This document shows, piece after piece, positions 8,158 through 15,838 of a DNA stretch of 64,000 nucleotides. Numbering within the stretch: the first letter of the stretch is position 1; the number at the start of each line of letters is the position of its first letter. The notes under the pieces are model-generated. The model was given only the letters and a program-made list of their open reading frames with translations, had not been told where the DNA came from and ran no database searches. Origin of the DNA: G965212005 sp965212005 (GTDB lineage Bacteria > Pseudomonadota > Gammaproteobacteria > Porifericomitales > Porifericomitaceae); the NCBI GenBank assembly GCA_965212005.1, contig OZ243038.1, forward strand, positions 62,001 through 126,000. Reading direction: 5' to 3'. Position numbers and translations under genes: made by a program.

Positions 8158-8248
8158 TTTGAGACCTCCATAGGGTCGATTCTATGGGAAAAGTCTCTTT
8201 GAAACTGGCTACCTTTTCGGGGGAAAGGTCATACCCAGCATCGAATGC

Positions 8249-8502
8249 AAGTATAGGAAGACTTAACACCCTGTTTTCCTTATTCCACCAAGAAAAGCAA
8301 GAGATTCGCGAAGCCATCGTCCAGTCTGGAACACCCGCAATCTGACTGACTTCAGCCGACACGCTCAATATTGCTTCTTGCCGCCGGTCATTCCTGCCAA
8401 ATGCCGGCCACCAGGCATGCCGACTACCTGCCGCTACTGTTGCCGGCGGCAATTTGCTGAGTTGACTGAGTCAAACTGATCTCGTCGGCTGCCCGAACAA
8501 AC
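8249..8502 (-). mobile_element. IS91-family remnant 2
   Basis: Starts at the common AAGTATAGG end and runs through the segment that lies downstream of the transposase stop, ending at GCCCGAACAAAC. At that point the sequence switches to the truncated AAA ATPase gene. No transposase frame survives. It fills the 8232-8510 interval. Confidence 0.8.
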
Positions 8503-8510
8503 ATCAGTTG

Positions 8511-8873
8511 TCAAAATAATGAGCGTGTAATTTTTTGCAACGGCAAGCCGACTTTGACATGCTTTATGTGTCGTGTTTTTTTCACCAGCAGGTCGAAAGC
8601 ACGCAGAGGAACCGAATAAAATGCTTGCCGCGTAATAGGCGCCCTCATGTAAGTTTCAATCTTAGGCGGATTACCCATTGAAATCTGCGGCATGCGCTTG
8701 TAATAGTTCAACTCATGCCAGCGTGTCAACGCTAGTGACCAAGTGGCAATAGCCTGTAGTAAGGTGGTTTTACCGGAGTTATTATTGCCGACGATAACGA
8801 CATTACCATCCAGGTTGAATGTTGCTTCCCTGAACCGTTTGAAATTGCGAAGGACAACTTTAGTGATTTTCAT
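8511..8873 (-). pseudogene. N-terminal fragment of an AAA/SMC-like ATPase
   Basis: Encodes MKITKVVLRNFKRFREATFN and a Walker A motif GNNNSGKTTL near residue 35, the start of an AAA_21/RecF-like ATPase that would normally exceed 400 residues. The frame ends at 120 residues. The last ~20 (TRHIKHVKVGLPLQKIT) resemble the C-terminus of the neighbouring gene at 8909 rather than an ATPase, so the 3' part seems to have been replaced. The Walker B half is missing, so the product is unlikely to be active. Confidence 0.7.
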
Positions 8874-8908
8874 TTGTTTTACTAAATGCTTTCTATGATT
8901 ATCGGCTG

Positions 8909-9361
8909 CTAGTCTTGACGGGAAGTTAACTTTTCCAACGGCGCTTTGGGCCTAATATGCTTTATGTATCGTGTTTCCCCTCGCAGATGGATACCTACTT
9001 TCTGAAACGTGCTCCGTGCGCTGTTAGGTATGGCCTTAGCCACTACAACTGGTAAAAAATCAAATTGATCATTTTGCTTCATATGGCAAGATATAAAATC
9101 TGATCCACCTTGTAATTGTTCTCTGACCTTGCTTATAGAGGGGCTGGCACCCTTTACCTCCACCATATAGATCCCCGTAGTAGAGGGGGCACAATCACAA
9201 AACACAAAATAATCACAGCGTTTTGTTGGTACGCCCTGCATTACCTCATCTGCTGAATAAGTGACAGGGGCTTGGTTTCTTATTTCATTGAGGGAGTAGT
9301 GTTTTCTTTGACTGGATGTTGCCTTCCTATACCGATTTGCAAATCGCTGTTTAAGCGTCAT
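8909..9361 (-). CDS. Predicted PD-(D/E)XK-nuclease-like protein, partner of the AAA ATPase
   Basis: A 150-residue protein starting MTLKQRFANRYRKATSS; its ATG lies inside the end of the ATPase gene (11-base overlap), so the two are coupled. The centre reads KRCDYFVFCD followed by GIYMVEVKGASPS, an Asp then Glu-Val-Lys arrangement on two predicted strands that fits a PD-(D/E)XK active site. I know no named family with this exact form. Pairing of an OLD/AAA-type ATPase with a small nuclease is a frequent anti-phage arrangement, so a defence role is plausible but inferred. Confidence 0.6.
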   Translation of the reverse strand: MTLKQRFANRYRKATSSQRKHYSLNEIRNQAPVTYSADEVMQGVPTKRCDYFVFCDCAPSTTGIYMVEVKGASPSISKVREQLQGGSDFISCHMKQNDQFDFLPVVVAKAIPNSARSTFQKVGIHLRGETRYIKHIRPKAPLEKLTSRQD

Positions 9362-10829
9362 TAGACTTATCCGTGTCAGAAGTTTTCTCTCTGATGTTGA
9401 ATAAGTCAACCGCCTCATTATACAAATCAGAGGATACATCTAAATGATCTTTGGTTAAGATTCCTGTTTGTTTATTAAAACGAATGACCCGAACAGTAGT
9501 GCCCTTGCCATTTTGAGATGCTCTGAACACATAAGCCCCGACTTTATTTCTTGGCAGGGTGCGTTGTTCAGCTTTTCTGCTCAACACTCGGGCTCCCGGA
9601 ACTTTATCAGCGTGGATGAAATTGCTGATTTGTTCTAGGATGATGTCGCTATGTGTGGTAGCAATCACATATACACCAGCCTTTACCAACTCAACCAGTA
9701 CACCTGCAACAATTCGTTGTGCTTCGGGGTGCAAGTGCGCTTCCGGTTCCTCCACAATAAAAACATCGCCAGGGGAAATGTAATAGCGAATGAACAATAC
9801 AATAGATGCCAATTCCGACACTGAGGATGAGGCATACATCAGCGAAATCTCCCGTGGATTCGAGTTCCTGTTGGTCAAGTTGTAACGGAAATCTGGATAG
9901 CGTGTCTCCAGCGTTTTTATGTGGATTGCACCACGCATAATACGCTGCTCGATTTCCTGAGATAATGCAGAGATGTTGTTTGTGCGTTTTGTATGGTGCC
10001 GTCTTTCATCAATATTAAATAACTTTCTTACAAAGTCGGCTAAAACACCGGTGAATGGAATAAATTCCGTACCGGTTAATCCGGTGGTGGGAGCTCTGTC
10101 AACCAATGCAGTCACCATAATACGATGACTTTGCATCAACCCACCCCGCACTGCGGGTAGATAGTGCGTGTTGATTCCTCCAGTTATATATCGGTGCCCT
10201 GGATAGTGACGAGGTTTATCCGATCGTGACATGTCCGGTAAAAAACTAAGTAAACCTGATACTTCAGGTAGCACTAGGGCAGTGAGATCCAGAGAATACA
10301 TTTTACCTAAATCACCAGGACCTTCAAATACATAAATAAAATTTTTGTTTTCATGAAGGTTCAACGATCCAATAACTTCTTCCTTTATCTTTTTTGTTAT
10401 AGAGTCTAGCGGAGGAAATTTATCTTTTTCCGGAGAAATAAAATCTAGAACTACTCCTTTGCTTTCATTGGAAACTACAATTGAAGCCGGGGCACCGTTC
10501 TGTTTAGTCAGGTTTTGCCATTCTTCTCCAAAACAACGAATTGCTTCAGTTTCCCAACGTTCATGGATGGTAGTTGTGCATTCAGAAAGAACTGCGTTAA
10601 CGATATTAGTGATTTTTTCTTCATCCGCGATATTTTTCACATCTATGGTTGCATTGAAATTGGTAAAATCCAAAAATGAAAATAACTCATTCAAAACCTT
10701 GTCAAAGATATAAACTAATATCGCCAGGTAGGATTTCCCCGTATTGCTGGGGCCGATAAAGATAGTCATGGGCTTGATATCCACCTTTGCTTCCCGAATA
10801 GGCCCAAAGTTTTTTACAATCAGTTTCAT
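9351..10829 (-). CDS. AAA family ATPase (AAA_15/OLD-like)
   Basis: A 492-residue ABC/SMC-type ATPase. Walker A is GPSNTGKSY near residue 30; a signature-like segment is SSSVSELASIVLF near 340; Walker B is DVFIVEEPEAHLHPEAQ near 362; the switch histidine is in VIATTHSDI. No TOPRIM nuclease domain is seen, so nuclease activity would have to come from the partner at 8909. The ATG overlaps the stop of the ankyrin/methyltransferase gene by four bases, with GGGA upstream. DNA is AT-rich. Likely part of a restriction or abortive-infection type system, by inference from organisation only. Confidence 0.85.
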   Translation of the reverse strand: MKLIVKNFGPIREAKVDIKPMTIFIGPSNTGKSYLAILVYIFDKVLNELFSFLDFTNFNATIDVKNIADEEKITNIVNAVLSECTTTIHERWETEAIRCFGEEWQNLTKQNGAPASIVVSNESKGVVLDFISPEKDKFPPLDSITKKIKEEVIGSLNLHENKNFIYVFEGPGDLGKMYSLDLTALVLPEVSGLLSFLPDMSRSDKPRHYPGHRYITGGINTHYLPAVRGGLMQSHRIMVTALVDRAPTTGLTGTEFIPFTGVLADFVRKLFNIDERRHHTKRTNNISALSQEIEQRIMRGAIHIKTLETRYPDFRYNLTNRNSNPREISLMYASSSVSELASIVLFIRYYISPGDVFIVEEPEAHLHPEAQRIVAGVLVELVKAGVYVIATTHSDIILEQISNFIHADKVPGARVLSRKAEQRTLPRNKVGAYVFRASQNGKGTTVRVIRFNKQTGILTKDHLDVSSDLYNEAVDLFNIREKTSDTDKSNDA

Positions 10830-11683
10830 TTCACTTCCCTTTTAGTTCTCTTAACCACCATCAACTCATTCCCCCGATCATCAATCACCTTCACCGCAAC
10901 CTGATCTCCCGCCACAAAAGGCGCGCTCACGGAGCCGCGCAAATGCTCCCAAACCGCATCATCAAAATCCGCTTTCACCACCCTGCGTATTTTATCCCAT
11001 GCGGCGGTGCGTGGGAAGAATACTTGGCCGGCGCGGAAGCATTGACCGTCGTAGTTGGTGTCGAGCATCCAGCAGGGGACGTCATCGCCGCGTCTGGAGT
11101 CGGTTTCCATGCTGGCGGGGTCGAATACGTCCAGGCCGTGCAATTCTACTTGCCACAGGTCGCCGCCGTCTTCGGCTTTTTTGGCGGCTTTTTTTAGTTC
11201 CACGTCGGGCAGTCCGCACACCGAAAAAATCTGGCTGGAGCGCATGTTCTTGAGCAGGTCGGACATGGCAAGGTCGGTGCTGGCCTGGGCGTAGAGGGCG
11301 GGCCGGCCGAAAGTTTCTTCCTCCTGGCCTTGCTGCGCCGCCCTATGCAAGGGGGTCTCGCCATACTTACCGCCGGCGTTGACGTAAACCCCTTCGGCAA
11401 TCAGCAACGCCGCTATCCTGTCATTGCCTTGCCTCGCCGCAACATCCAAGGGGGAGGCGTCGGGCAAAGTTTCGTCTCCAATTTTCACATCGGCGCGGTC
11501 ATCAATCGCAGAAAAACCATGTCGGGACAGGAAAGATTCCAGAGTCGCCGGCTCGGTGCTGGCGGCATTCGCCAGCCGCCAGCCATCGCCCGCAACAGCA
11601 GCAAGCGCAACAAGCGCCAGCAGCAGAATAAGACCAGCCGCTTTTCTCTGGACGGCTTTTTTATGGGTGTCGCTTCCGCTCAT
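10826..11683 (-). CDS. Chimera: exported ankyrin leader fused to C-terminal region of a type III-like DNA methyltransferase
   Basis: 285 residues. Residues ~1-42 form a signal or anchor helix (AAGLILLLALVALAAVAG). Residues ~75-118 are an ankyrin stretch (SPLDVAARQGNDRIAALLIA, then ETPLHRAAQQGQE). From ~128 the protein reads like the C-terminal part of COG2189-type adenine methyltransferases: YAQASTDLAMSDLLK, SSQIFSVCGLPDVEL, VELHGLDVFDP, CWMLDTNYDG and VAVKVIDDRGNELMVV. The catalytic DPPY and SAM motifs are absent. The paralogue at 15306 continues as ankyrin where this one switches. Start overlaps an upstream ankyrin remnant and the stop overlaps the ATPase, both by four bases. It is probably a recombination product; stability and function are unknown. 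Confidence 0.75.
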   Translation of the reverse strand: MSGSDTHKKAVQRKAAGLILLLALVALAAVAGDGWRLANAASTEPATLESFLSRHGFSAIDDRADVKIGDETLPDASPLDVAARQGNDRIAALLIAEGVYVNAGGKYGETPLHRAAQQGQEEETFGRPALYAQASTDLAMSDLLKNMRSSQIFSVCGLPDVELKKAAKKAEDGGDLWQVELHGLDVFDPASMETDSRRGDDVPCWMLDTNYDGQCFRAGQVFFPRTAAWDKIRRVVKADFDDAVWEHLRGSVSAPFVAGDQVAVKVIDDRGNELMVVKRTKREVK

Positions 11684-11789
11684 TTTCGGTCGCCAGCCTG
11701 TTTTATAATACCGACGGCGTCGTCGCTGCTTTCCTGATCGGCAATGCCCAGTGGAGTCTCGCCATCGTTATTTTCGGCATTGACGTCAG
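11680..11789 (-). pseudogene. 3' remnant of an ankyrin-repeat gene
   Basis: Minus-strand frame reads DVNAENNDGETPLGIADQES and ends IIKQAGDRK with a TGA that overlaps the next gene's ATG (ATGA). Its upstream part is cut exactly at the AAGTATAGG end of IS91 remnant 3. A close copy lies at 15725-15838. Confidence 0.65.
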
Positions 11790-12503
11790 AAGTATAGCAA
11801 GAATTAACACCCTATAAGTATAGCAAGACTGAACACCCTGTTTTCCTTATTCCACCAAGAAAAGCAAGAGATTAGCGAAGCCATCGTCCAGTCCTGGAAC
11901 ACCCGCAATCTGACTGATTTCAGCCGACACGCCCAATATTGCTCCTTGCCACCGGTCATTCCTGCCAAATGCCGGCCATCAGGCATGCCGACTACCTGCC
12001 GCTACTGTTGTCGGCGGCAATTTGCTGAGTTGACTGAGCCAAACTGATCTCGTCGGCTACCCGAACAAACCTGTTTGGGGCGGTGTCCCGCTCTCGGGTA
12101 ATTAGGTTGAATTCTTTTGCTTCCGCTTTTCTCTGAAGGTATGGAAGGATCTGCTTGATCAGCGCAGGGCCTTCGATACTGGCGATTACCTTGACAGTGC
12201 CGGCGCATTCTTCGCAAGTTGCAATATCAATGTTGAAACCCGTTTCCAGCGTTGTGCCCAGGTCATCGCGGCGTGACGTTTTGCGGGTGTGCAGCCATCT
12301 GTTTTACGGTTTTCCTGGCGCTTGTTGCCCTGGCCGCGTTTTGCCGGTGTTATCAGGGCACGATGATGCTTGCCATTCGGTGCGAACACGCTGTGGAATC
12401 GAGTCAGGTTAACCCTGGACTTTGGCATCAGGGCAGCCAGCCGAGCCATGCAATCCGACGGCTCGAAGATGACGTGGGTAGTGCCATCTCGATAAGGCAT
12501 CTG
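11790..12503 (-). mobile_element. IS91-family remnant 3, with the transposase C-terminus
   Basis: Starts with two successive end motifs (AAGTATAGC at 11790 and again about 27 bases later), then the common downstream segment and a transposase 3' fragment. Inner cut is near 12500, where a threonine-dehydratase fragment begins. Confidence 0.82.
12058..12503 (-). pseudogene. IS91-family transposase, C-terminal fragment
   Basis: Minus strand encodes PYRDGTTHVIFEP, CMARLAALMPKSRVNLTRFH, FAPNGKHHRALITPAKRG and TPAKRHAAMTWAQRWKRV, the end of IS91/ISCR-type rolling-circle transposases. A frameshift near 12240 puts the Cys-containing tail (ATCEECAGTVKV) in another frame before the usual ending. The HUH and tyrosine catalytic part is missing, so it is inactive. 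Confidence 0.8.
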
Positions 12504-12897
12504 CACCATGCTGGCGGCGCGCAACGCCCTCAACCCCAACACCGAAGTGGTCGACGTGGTGTCATCCCACGCCCGCGCCTGCGCCGAATCCTTCGCCCGC
12601 CACCAACCCACCGACGCGCCGGTTTCCACCCGCCTTGCCGACGACATGGCGTGCCACACCCCCAACCCTGAGGCGTTGGAAATCATCCGGGAAGGAGTGA
12701 GCCGCATCGTCGAAGTCACCGACCTCGAAATCGCCGAAGCCATGCGCGTGATCTTCGAATGTACTCACAACGCCAGCGAAGGCGCCGGCCTTGCAGGAAA
12801 CATCCTGCAACGCCGACAGGAAAATCGCCGTCGTTCTCAGCGGCGGAAACATTGACCGGGAATTGTTTGCGGGCGTGCCGGACGGGACGTTCGGGTA
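12504..12897 (+). pseudogene. Threonine/serine dehydratase-like fragment (fold-type II PLP enzyme)
   Basis: Reads MLAARNALNPNTEVVDVVSS, then GVSRIVEVTDLEIAEAMRVI, FECTHNASEGAG, and after a frameshift near 12800 DRKIAVVLSGGNIDRELF. These are C-terminal blocks of the threonine dehydratase catalytic domain; the CTHNxxEGAG and SGGNID motifs are diagnostic. The N-terminal half with the PLP lysine is missing, cut at IS91 remnant 3. Enzyme specificity (biosynthetic or catabolic) cannot be decided. Confidence 0.8.
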
Positions 12898-12910
12898 AGT
12901 TCCTCGCTTT

Positions 12911-12936
12911 CCATTCCCGCGAAAACGGGAATGACG
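12911..12936. repeat. REP-like hairpin
   Basis: ATTCCCGCGAAAACGGGAAT forms a 7-bp perfect stem with a six-base loop, resembling dispersed extragenic palindromes. It lies between the dehydratase fragment and the convergent protease gene. Only one copy is seen here, so it may also act as a bidirectional terminator or attenuator. Confidence 0.5.
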
Positions 12937-12971
12937 TCTGAGGCTCTGATGAGTCAAATAGATAATCCCCT

Positions 12972-14405
12972 TCACCTTTCCTCTTTACCGATAACTTCCC
13001 GCAATCGCGAGTAAAAAGACGAAGCCGCAGGCCCGCCGCCGACGCCTTCGTTGTCGGTTCTGCCGAAGGAATTGATTCCGACTACTTTGCCGCGGTGGTG
13101 GCCGTCAACGGCGATGTAGGGCGAGCCGGACGCGCCTTTGTAATTGTGGCAGTCGGGGTCGGCAAAAAACAAAATGCTGGCTTTGGCTTGTAAGCGGCAG
13201 CCCCACAACGCGGTCATGACTTTGCCGTCTAGCAGATCTCCGGGATAGCCGGCGGTAGCGATGGTTTCGGTGTCGCCGGCGGTGGGGGCGACTTCGAGAT
13301 GGCCGCCGAGGTTCGGGGCTTTGTTGAGGATTAAAAAGGCGTAGTCATTTTGCAGGTTGGTGCGGAAGTCGTTGGTGTACACTTTCCGCACGCCCACTGC
13401 GACGTCGTGTTCGCCGGTTAAATCCTTGCGCGCAAAGGTTAACCGCATTGTCCGGGGGAGGATTCGGTTTCTGCATTGGTTGTCACGGCACACGCAGTGC
13501 GAGTTGGTCAGGGCGATTTTGGGACGCACCAGAAAAGCGGTGCAGGAAGCGCTTCCGGTGACAAGTTTTCCCACGTAGCGGGTGAACGGGCGTTCTCCGC
13601 TTATCGTTACGGGCCGCGACTGCTCGTTGGGCGGGACCAGAAACCGGGCGGCGTGTACTGATGCGTCGGCATTGATTTCTGAAAGTTGTGATTCCCATTG
13701 TTTGATCTGTTCGGTTTCCCGGATCCAGTTGACGGCTGAGTTGGACGCGACCTGGGCACATCCGCCGCCGCCCAGAATCGCGCAGCCGGCCACGCCGATG
13801 GCGATGTTTTTCGTGGCGGATGTTTTCTTCGCTTGGTCGGTCCGTTTTTTTTCCAGGGCGAGGAACTGGCGCATGTCATCGTCAAACCAGGCCTTACCCC
13901 TGCGCCAGCTGTCCCGGTTCGCGGAGTAATTGTAAAACCAGAACCAGCCGCTGATCGCGTTCGCGCCTTTGCCGATCAACCAGTCCGCCATAGCAAAGGC
14001 GTTTTCCCGGGCCGCCCAGTGCAGCGGCGCGAGGGCAAGTTGATCCGCGGCGTTCACGTCCGCGCCGTTGGTGATCAACAATGCGGCGATGGTGCGGGCG
14101 TTTTGGGATGCCGCGTAGTGCAGCGGCGTGGCCCCGAAGCGATTCTTCGCGTCCACGTTCGCGCCGTTGCCGATCAATAAGGCCGTTGCTTCACGGGCGT
14201 TTTGCAACGCCGCTTTGTGCAGGGGCGTATCGCCGTGGGCATCCGTGGCGTTGACGTCCGCGCCGTCGGCGATCAACGCCGCGGCGGTTTTGTGGTCGTT
14301 GTGCTCGGCGGCGGCGTGCAGCGGCGTGTCCGCCGATGCCGACGCGGGCCATGCAAAAAAGCAAAAGAAAAACAAACGGAAAAAAAGTGCGATGGAGCAA
14401 ATCAT
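12972..14405 (-). CDS. Exported ankyrin-repeat / trypsin-like serine protease fusion
   Basis: 477 residues from ATG 14405. Residues 1-25 are a signal peptide (FFRLFFFCFFAWPASASA). Four 33-residue ankyrin repeats occupy about 26-153 (for example DTPLHAAAEHNDHKTAAALI). A linker with a short hydrophobic Gly/Ala stretch (NIAIGVAGCAILGGGGCAQV) follows. The C-terminal ~200 residues look like an S1/V8-type protease: His in ALTNSHCVC, Asp in NDYAFLILN and Ser in KGASGSPYIAVDG. An upstream extension of the open frame to 14969 is the out-of-frame shadow of the UDG fragment and is not used. It is probably periplasmic or secreted. Substrate unknown; both domains appear complete. Confidence 0.82.
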   Translation of the reverse strand: MICSIALFFRLFFFCFFAWPASASADTPLHAAAEHNDHKTAAALIADGADVNATDAHGDTPLHKAALQNAREATALLIGNGANVDAKNRFGATPLHYAASQNARTIAALLITNGADVNAADQLALAPLHWAARENAFAMADWLIGKGANAISGWFWFYNYSANRDSWRRGKAWFDDDMRQFLALEKKRTDQAKKTSATKNIAIGVAGCAILGGGGCAQVASNSAVNWIRETEQIKQWESQLSEINADASVHAARFLVPPNEQSRPVTISGERPFTRYVGKLVTGSASCTAFLVRPKIALTNSHCVCRDNQCRNRILPRTMRLTFARKDLTGEHDVAVGVRKVYTNDFRTNLQNDYAFLILNKAPNLGGHLEVAPTAGDTETIATAGYPGDLLDGKVMTALWGCRLQAKASILFFADPDCHNYKGASGSPYIAVDGHHRGKVVGINSFGRTDNEGVGGGPAASSFYSRLREVIGKEER

Positions 14406-14434
14406 CCGATTCGGTGTAATGTGGATGCGAGTGG

Positions 14435-14948
14435 TTAGCGCCCGACGATGCTCTTCGCCTGCCATAGATCTACCCACGCCCTGGTCTTTTGCTCCGGGCT
14501 GCGCAGCAGGTACGCGGGATGATAGGTGACCACCAGCGGGAAGTTGTCGGGGCCGTACTGATACCCCCGCCCGCGCAATTTGCCCAACGGCTCGCCGGTT
14601 TTGAGCAGCGCCTGAGCGCTGATTCTGCCGAGGGCGACGATCACCTTGGGCTTGATCTGCGCCAGTTGCCGGTGCAAATAGGGTTCGCACTGTTCGATCT
14701 TCGCGGGCAGCGGGTCGCGGTTGTTGGGCGGGCGGCATTTGAGCACGTTGGCGATGAACACCTGCTCGCGCTCCATTCCCAAGGCGGCGATCATCCGGTC
14801 GAGCAGTTGCCCGGCACGGCCCACGAAGGGCTGGCCCTGCAAGTCCTCGTGCTGCCCCGGCGCTTCGCCGAGGAACAGCCAGTCGGCGCCGGGGTTGCCG
14901 CAACCGAACACGGTGTTGGTGCGGCTCTGATGCAGTTCGCATTTTTGG
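14435..14948 (-). pseudogene. Family-4 uracil-DNA glycosylase, 5'-truncated
   Basis: Reads CELHQSRTNTVFGCG, LFLGEAPGQHEDLQGQPFVG, FIANVLKCRPPNNRDP, EQCEPYL and TYHPAYLLRSP: the active-site and iron-sulfur cysteine motifs of family-4 UDGs, which remove uracil from DNA. The frame continues to the TAA at 14435, but the N-terminus, including part of the first Cys pair and the start, is lost at the AAGTATAGG edge of IS91 remnant 4. An internal GTG/ATG product would lack a cluster cysteine, so I call it a pseudogene. Confidence 0.82.
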
Positions 14949-15305
14949 AAGTATAGGAAGAATTAACACCCTATTTTACTTATTCCACCAAGAAGAGAAA
15001 GAGATTCGCGAAGCCGTCCAGTCCTGGAACACCTGAAATCTGACTGATTTCAGCCGACATGCCCAATATTGCTCCTTGCCGCCGGTCATTCCTGCCAAAT
15101 TCCAGCCACCAGGCATGCCGACTACCTGCCGCTACTTTTGCCGGCGGCAATTTGCTGAGTTGACTGGGTCCAACTGATCTCGTTGGCTACCCGAACAAGC
15201 CTGTTTGGGGCGGTGTCCTGCTCTCGGGTAATGGGTTGAATTCTTTTGCTTCCGCTTTTCTCTGAAGGTGTGCAAGGATCTTCTTAATCAGCGCAGGGTC
15301 TTCGA
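14949..15305 (-). mobile_element. IS91-family remnant 4
   Basis: Fixed end at 14949 joined directly to the UDG fragment. It runs through the transposase tail (minus-strand NPLPESRTAPQTGLFG equivalent) and is cut near 15305, where the ankyrin paralogue begins. No functional frame. Confidence 0.8.
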
Positions 15306-15728
15306 GCCATACTTATCGTCGGCGTTGATGTCAGCGCCTTTGGCAATCAGCAGCGCCGCCACCTTCTCCTGGCCTTGCTGCGCCGCCCAATGCAGGGGGG
15401 TCTCGCGATCATTATTGCCGGCGTTGATGTCATCCCCTTTGGCAATCAGCAACGCCGCTATCCTGTCATTGCCTTTCCACGCCGCAACATGCAGGGGGAA
15501 GACGCCGAGCAAAGTTTCGTCTCCAATTTTCACATTGGCGCGGTCATCAATCGCAGCAAAACCATGGCGGGAGAGGAAAGACTCCAGAGTCGCCGGCTCG
15601 GTGCTAGCGGCGTTCGCCGACCGCCAGCCATCGCCCGCAACAGCAGCAAGTGCGACAAGCGCCAGCAGCAGAATAAGACCAGCCGCTTTTCTCTGGACGG
15701 CTTTTTTATGGGTGTGGCTTCCGCTCAT
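15306..15728 (-). pseudogene. Exported ankyrin protein, 3'-truncated paralogue
   Basis: Starts MSGSHTHKKAVQRKAAG with the same signal/anchor helix and early sequence as the gene at 10826 (nearly identical over ~75 residues). It carries two ankyrin repeats (PLHVAAWKGNDRIAALLIA and ETPLHWAAQQGQEKVAALL) and the start of a third. It is cut at IS91 remnant 4, after which the frame runs 18 bases into the element (to 15288) and stops. Comparison with the other copy shows where that one switches to methyltransferase sequence. Confidence 0.75.
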
Positions 15729-15838
15729 TTTCGCCCGCCCGCCTGTTTTATAATACCGGCGACGGCGTCACTGCCTTCCCGCTCGGCAGGCAATACCCAG
15801 TGGGGTATCGCCATCGTTATTTTCGGCATTGACGTCAG
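15725..15838 (-). pseudogene. 3' remnant of an ankyrin-repeat gene, second copy
   Basis: Homologous to 11680-11789: minus-strand VNAENNDGDTPLGIA, then an extra base shifts the frame before the shared ending GIIKQAGGRK and TGA overlapping the next ATG. Cut at the end of IS91 remnant 5. Together with the paralogue at 15306 it shows that a block of ankyrin genes plus element end was duplicated. Confidence 0.6.

Larger units (their letters stand above)
7029..8231 (-). mobile_element. IS3-family insertion sequence (IS407-group-like), apparently complete
   Basis: A 1203-bp element with imperfect ~38-bp terminal inverted repeats: the left end reads TGACCTTCCCCCTGTTGGGT and the complement of the right end TGACCTTTCCCCCGAAAAGG. 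TACC is found at both edges (7025-7028 and 8232-8235), a likely 4-bp target duplication, which fits the IS407 group. It encodes the usual orfA/orfB pair on the minus strand with a frameshift site between them. Confidence 0.9.

Noticed and set aside
8511..8985. Integron attC sites at the ends of the two adjacent genes
   Set aside because: The shared 52-bp motif lacks recognisable R'/R'' core sites and there is no integrase in the window.
14406..14969. N-terminal extension of the ankyrin/protease frame to 14969
   Set aside because: That stretch is an Arg/Pro-rich out-of-frame reading of the UDG fragment and IS91 end; the signal peptide starts at 14405.
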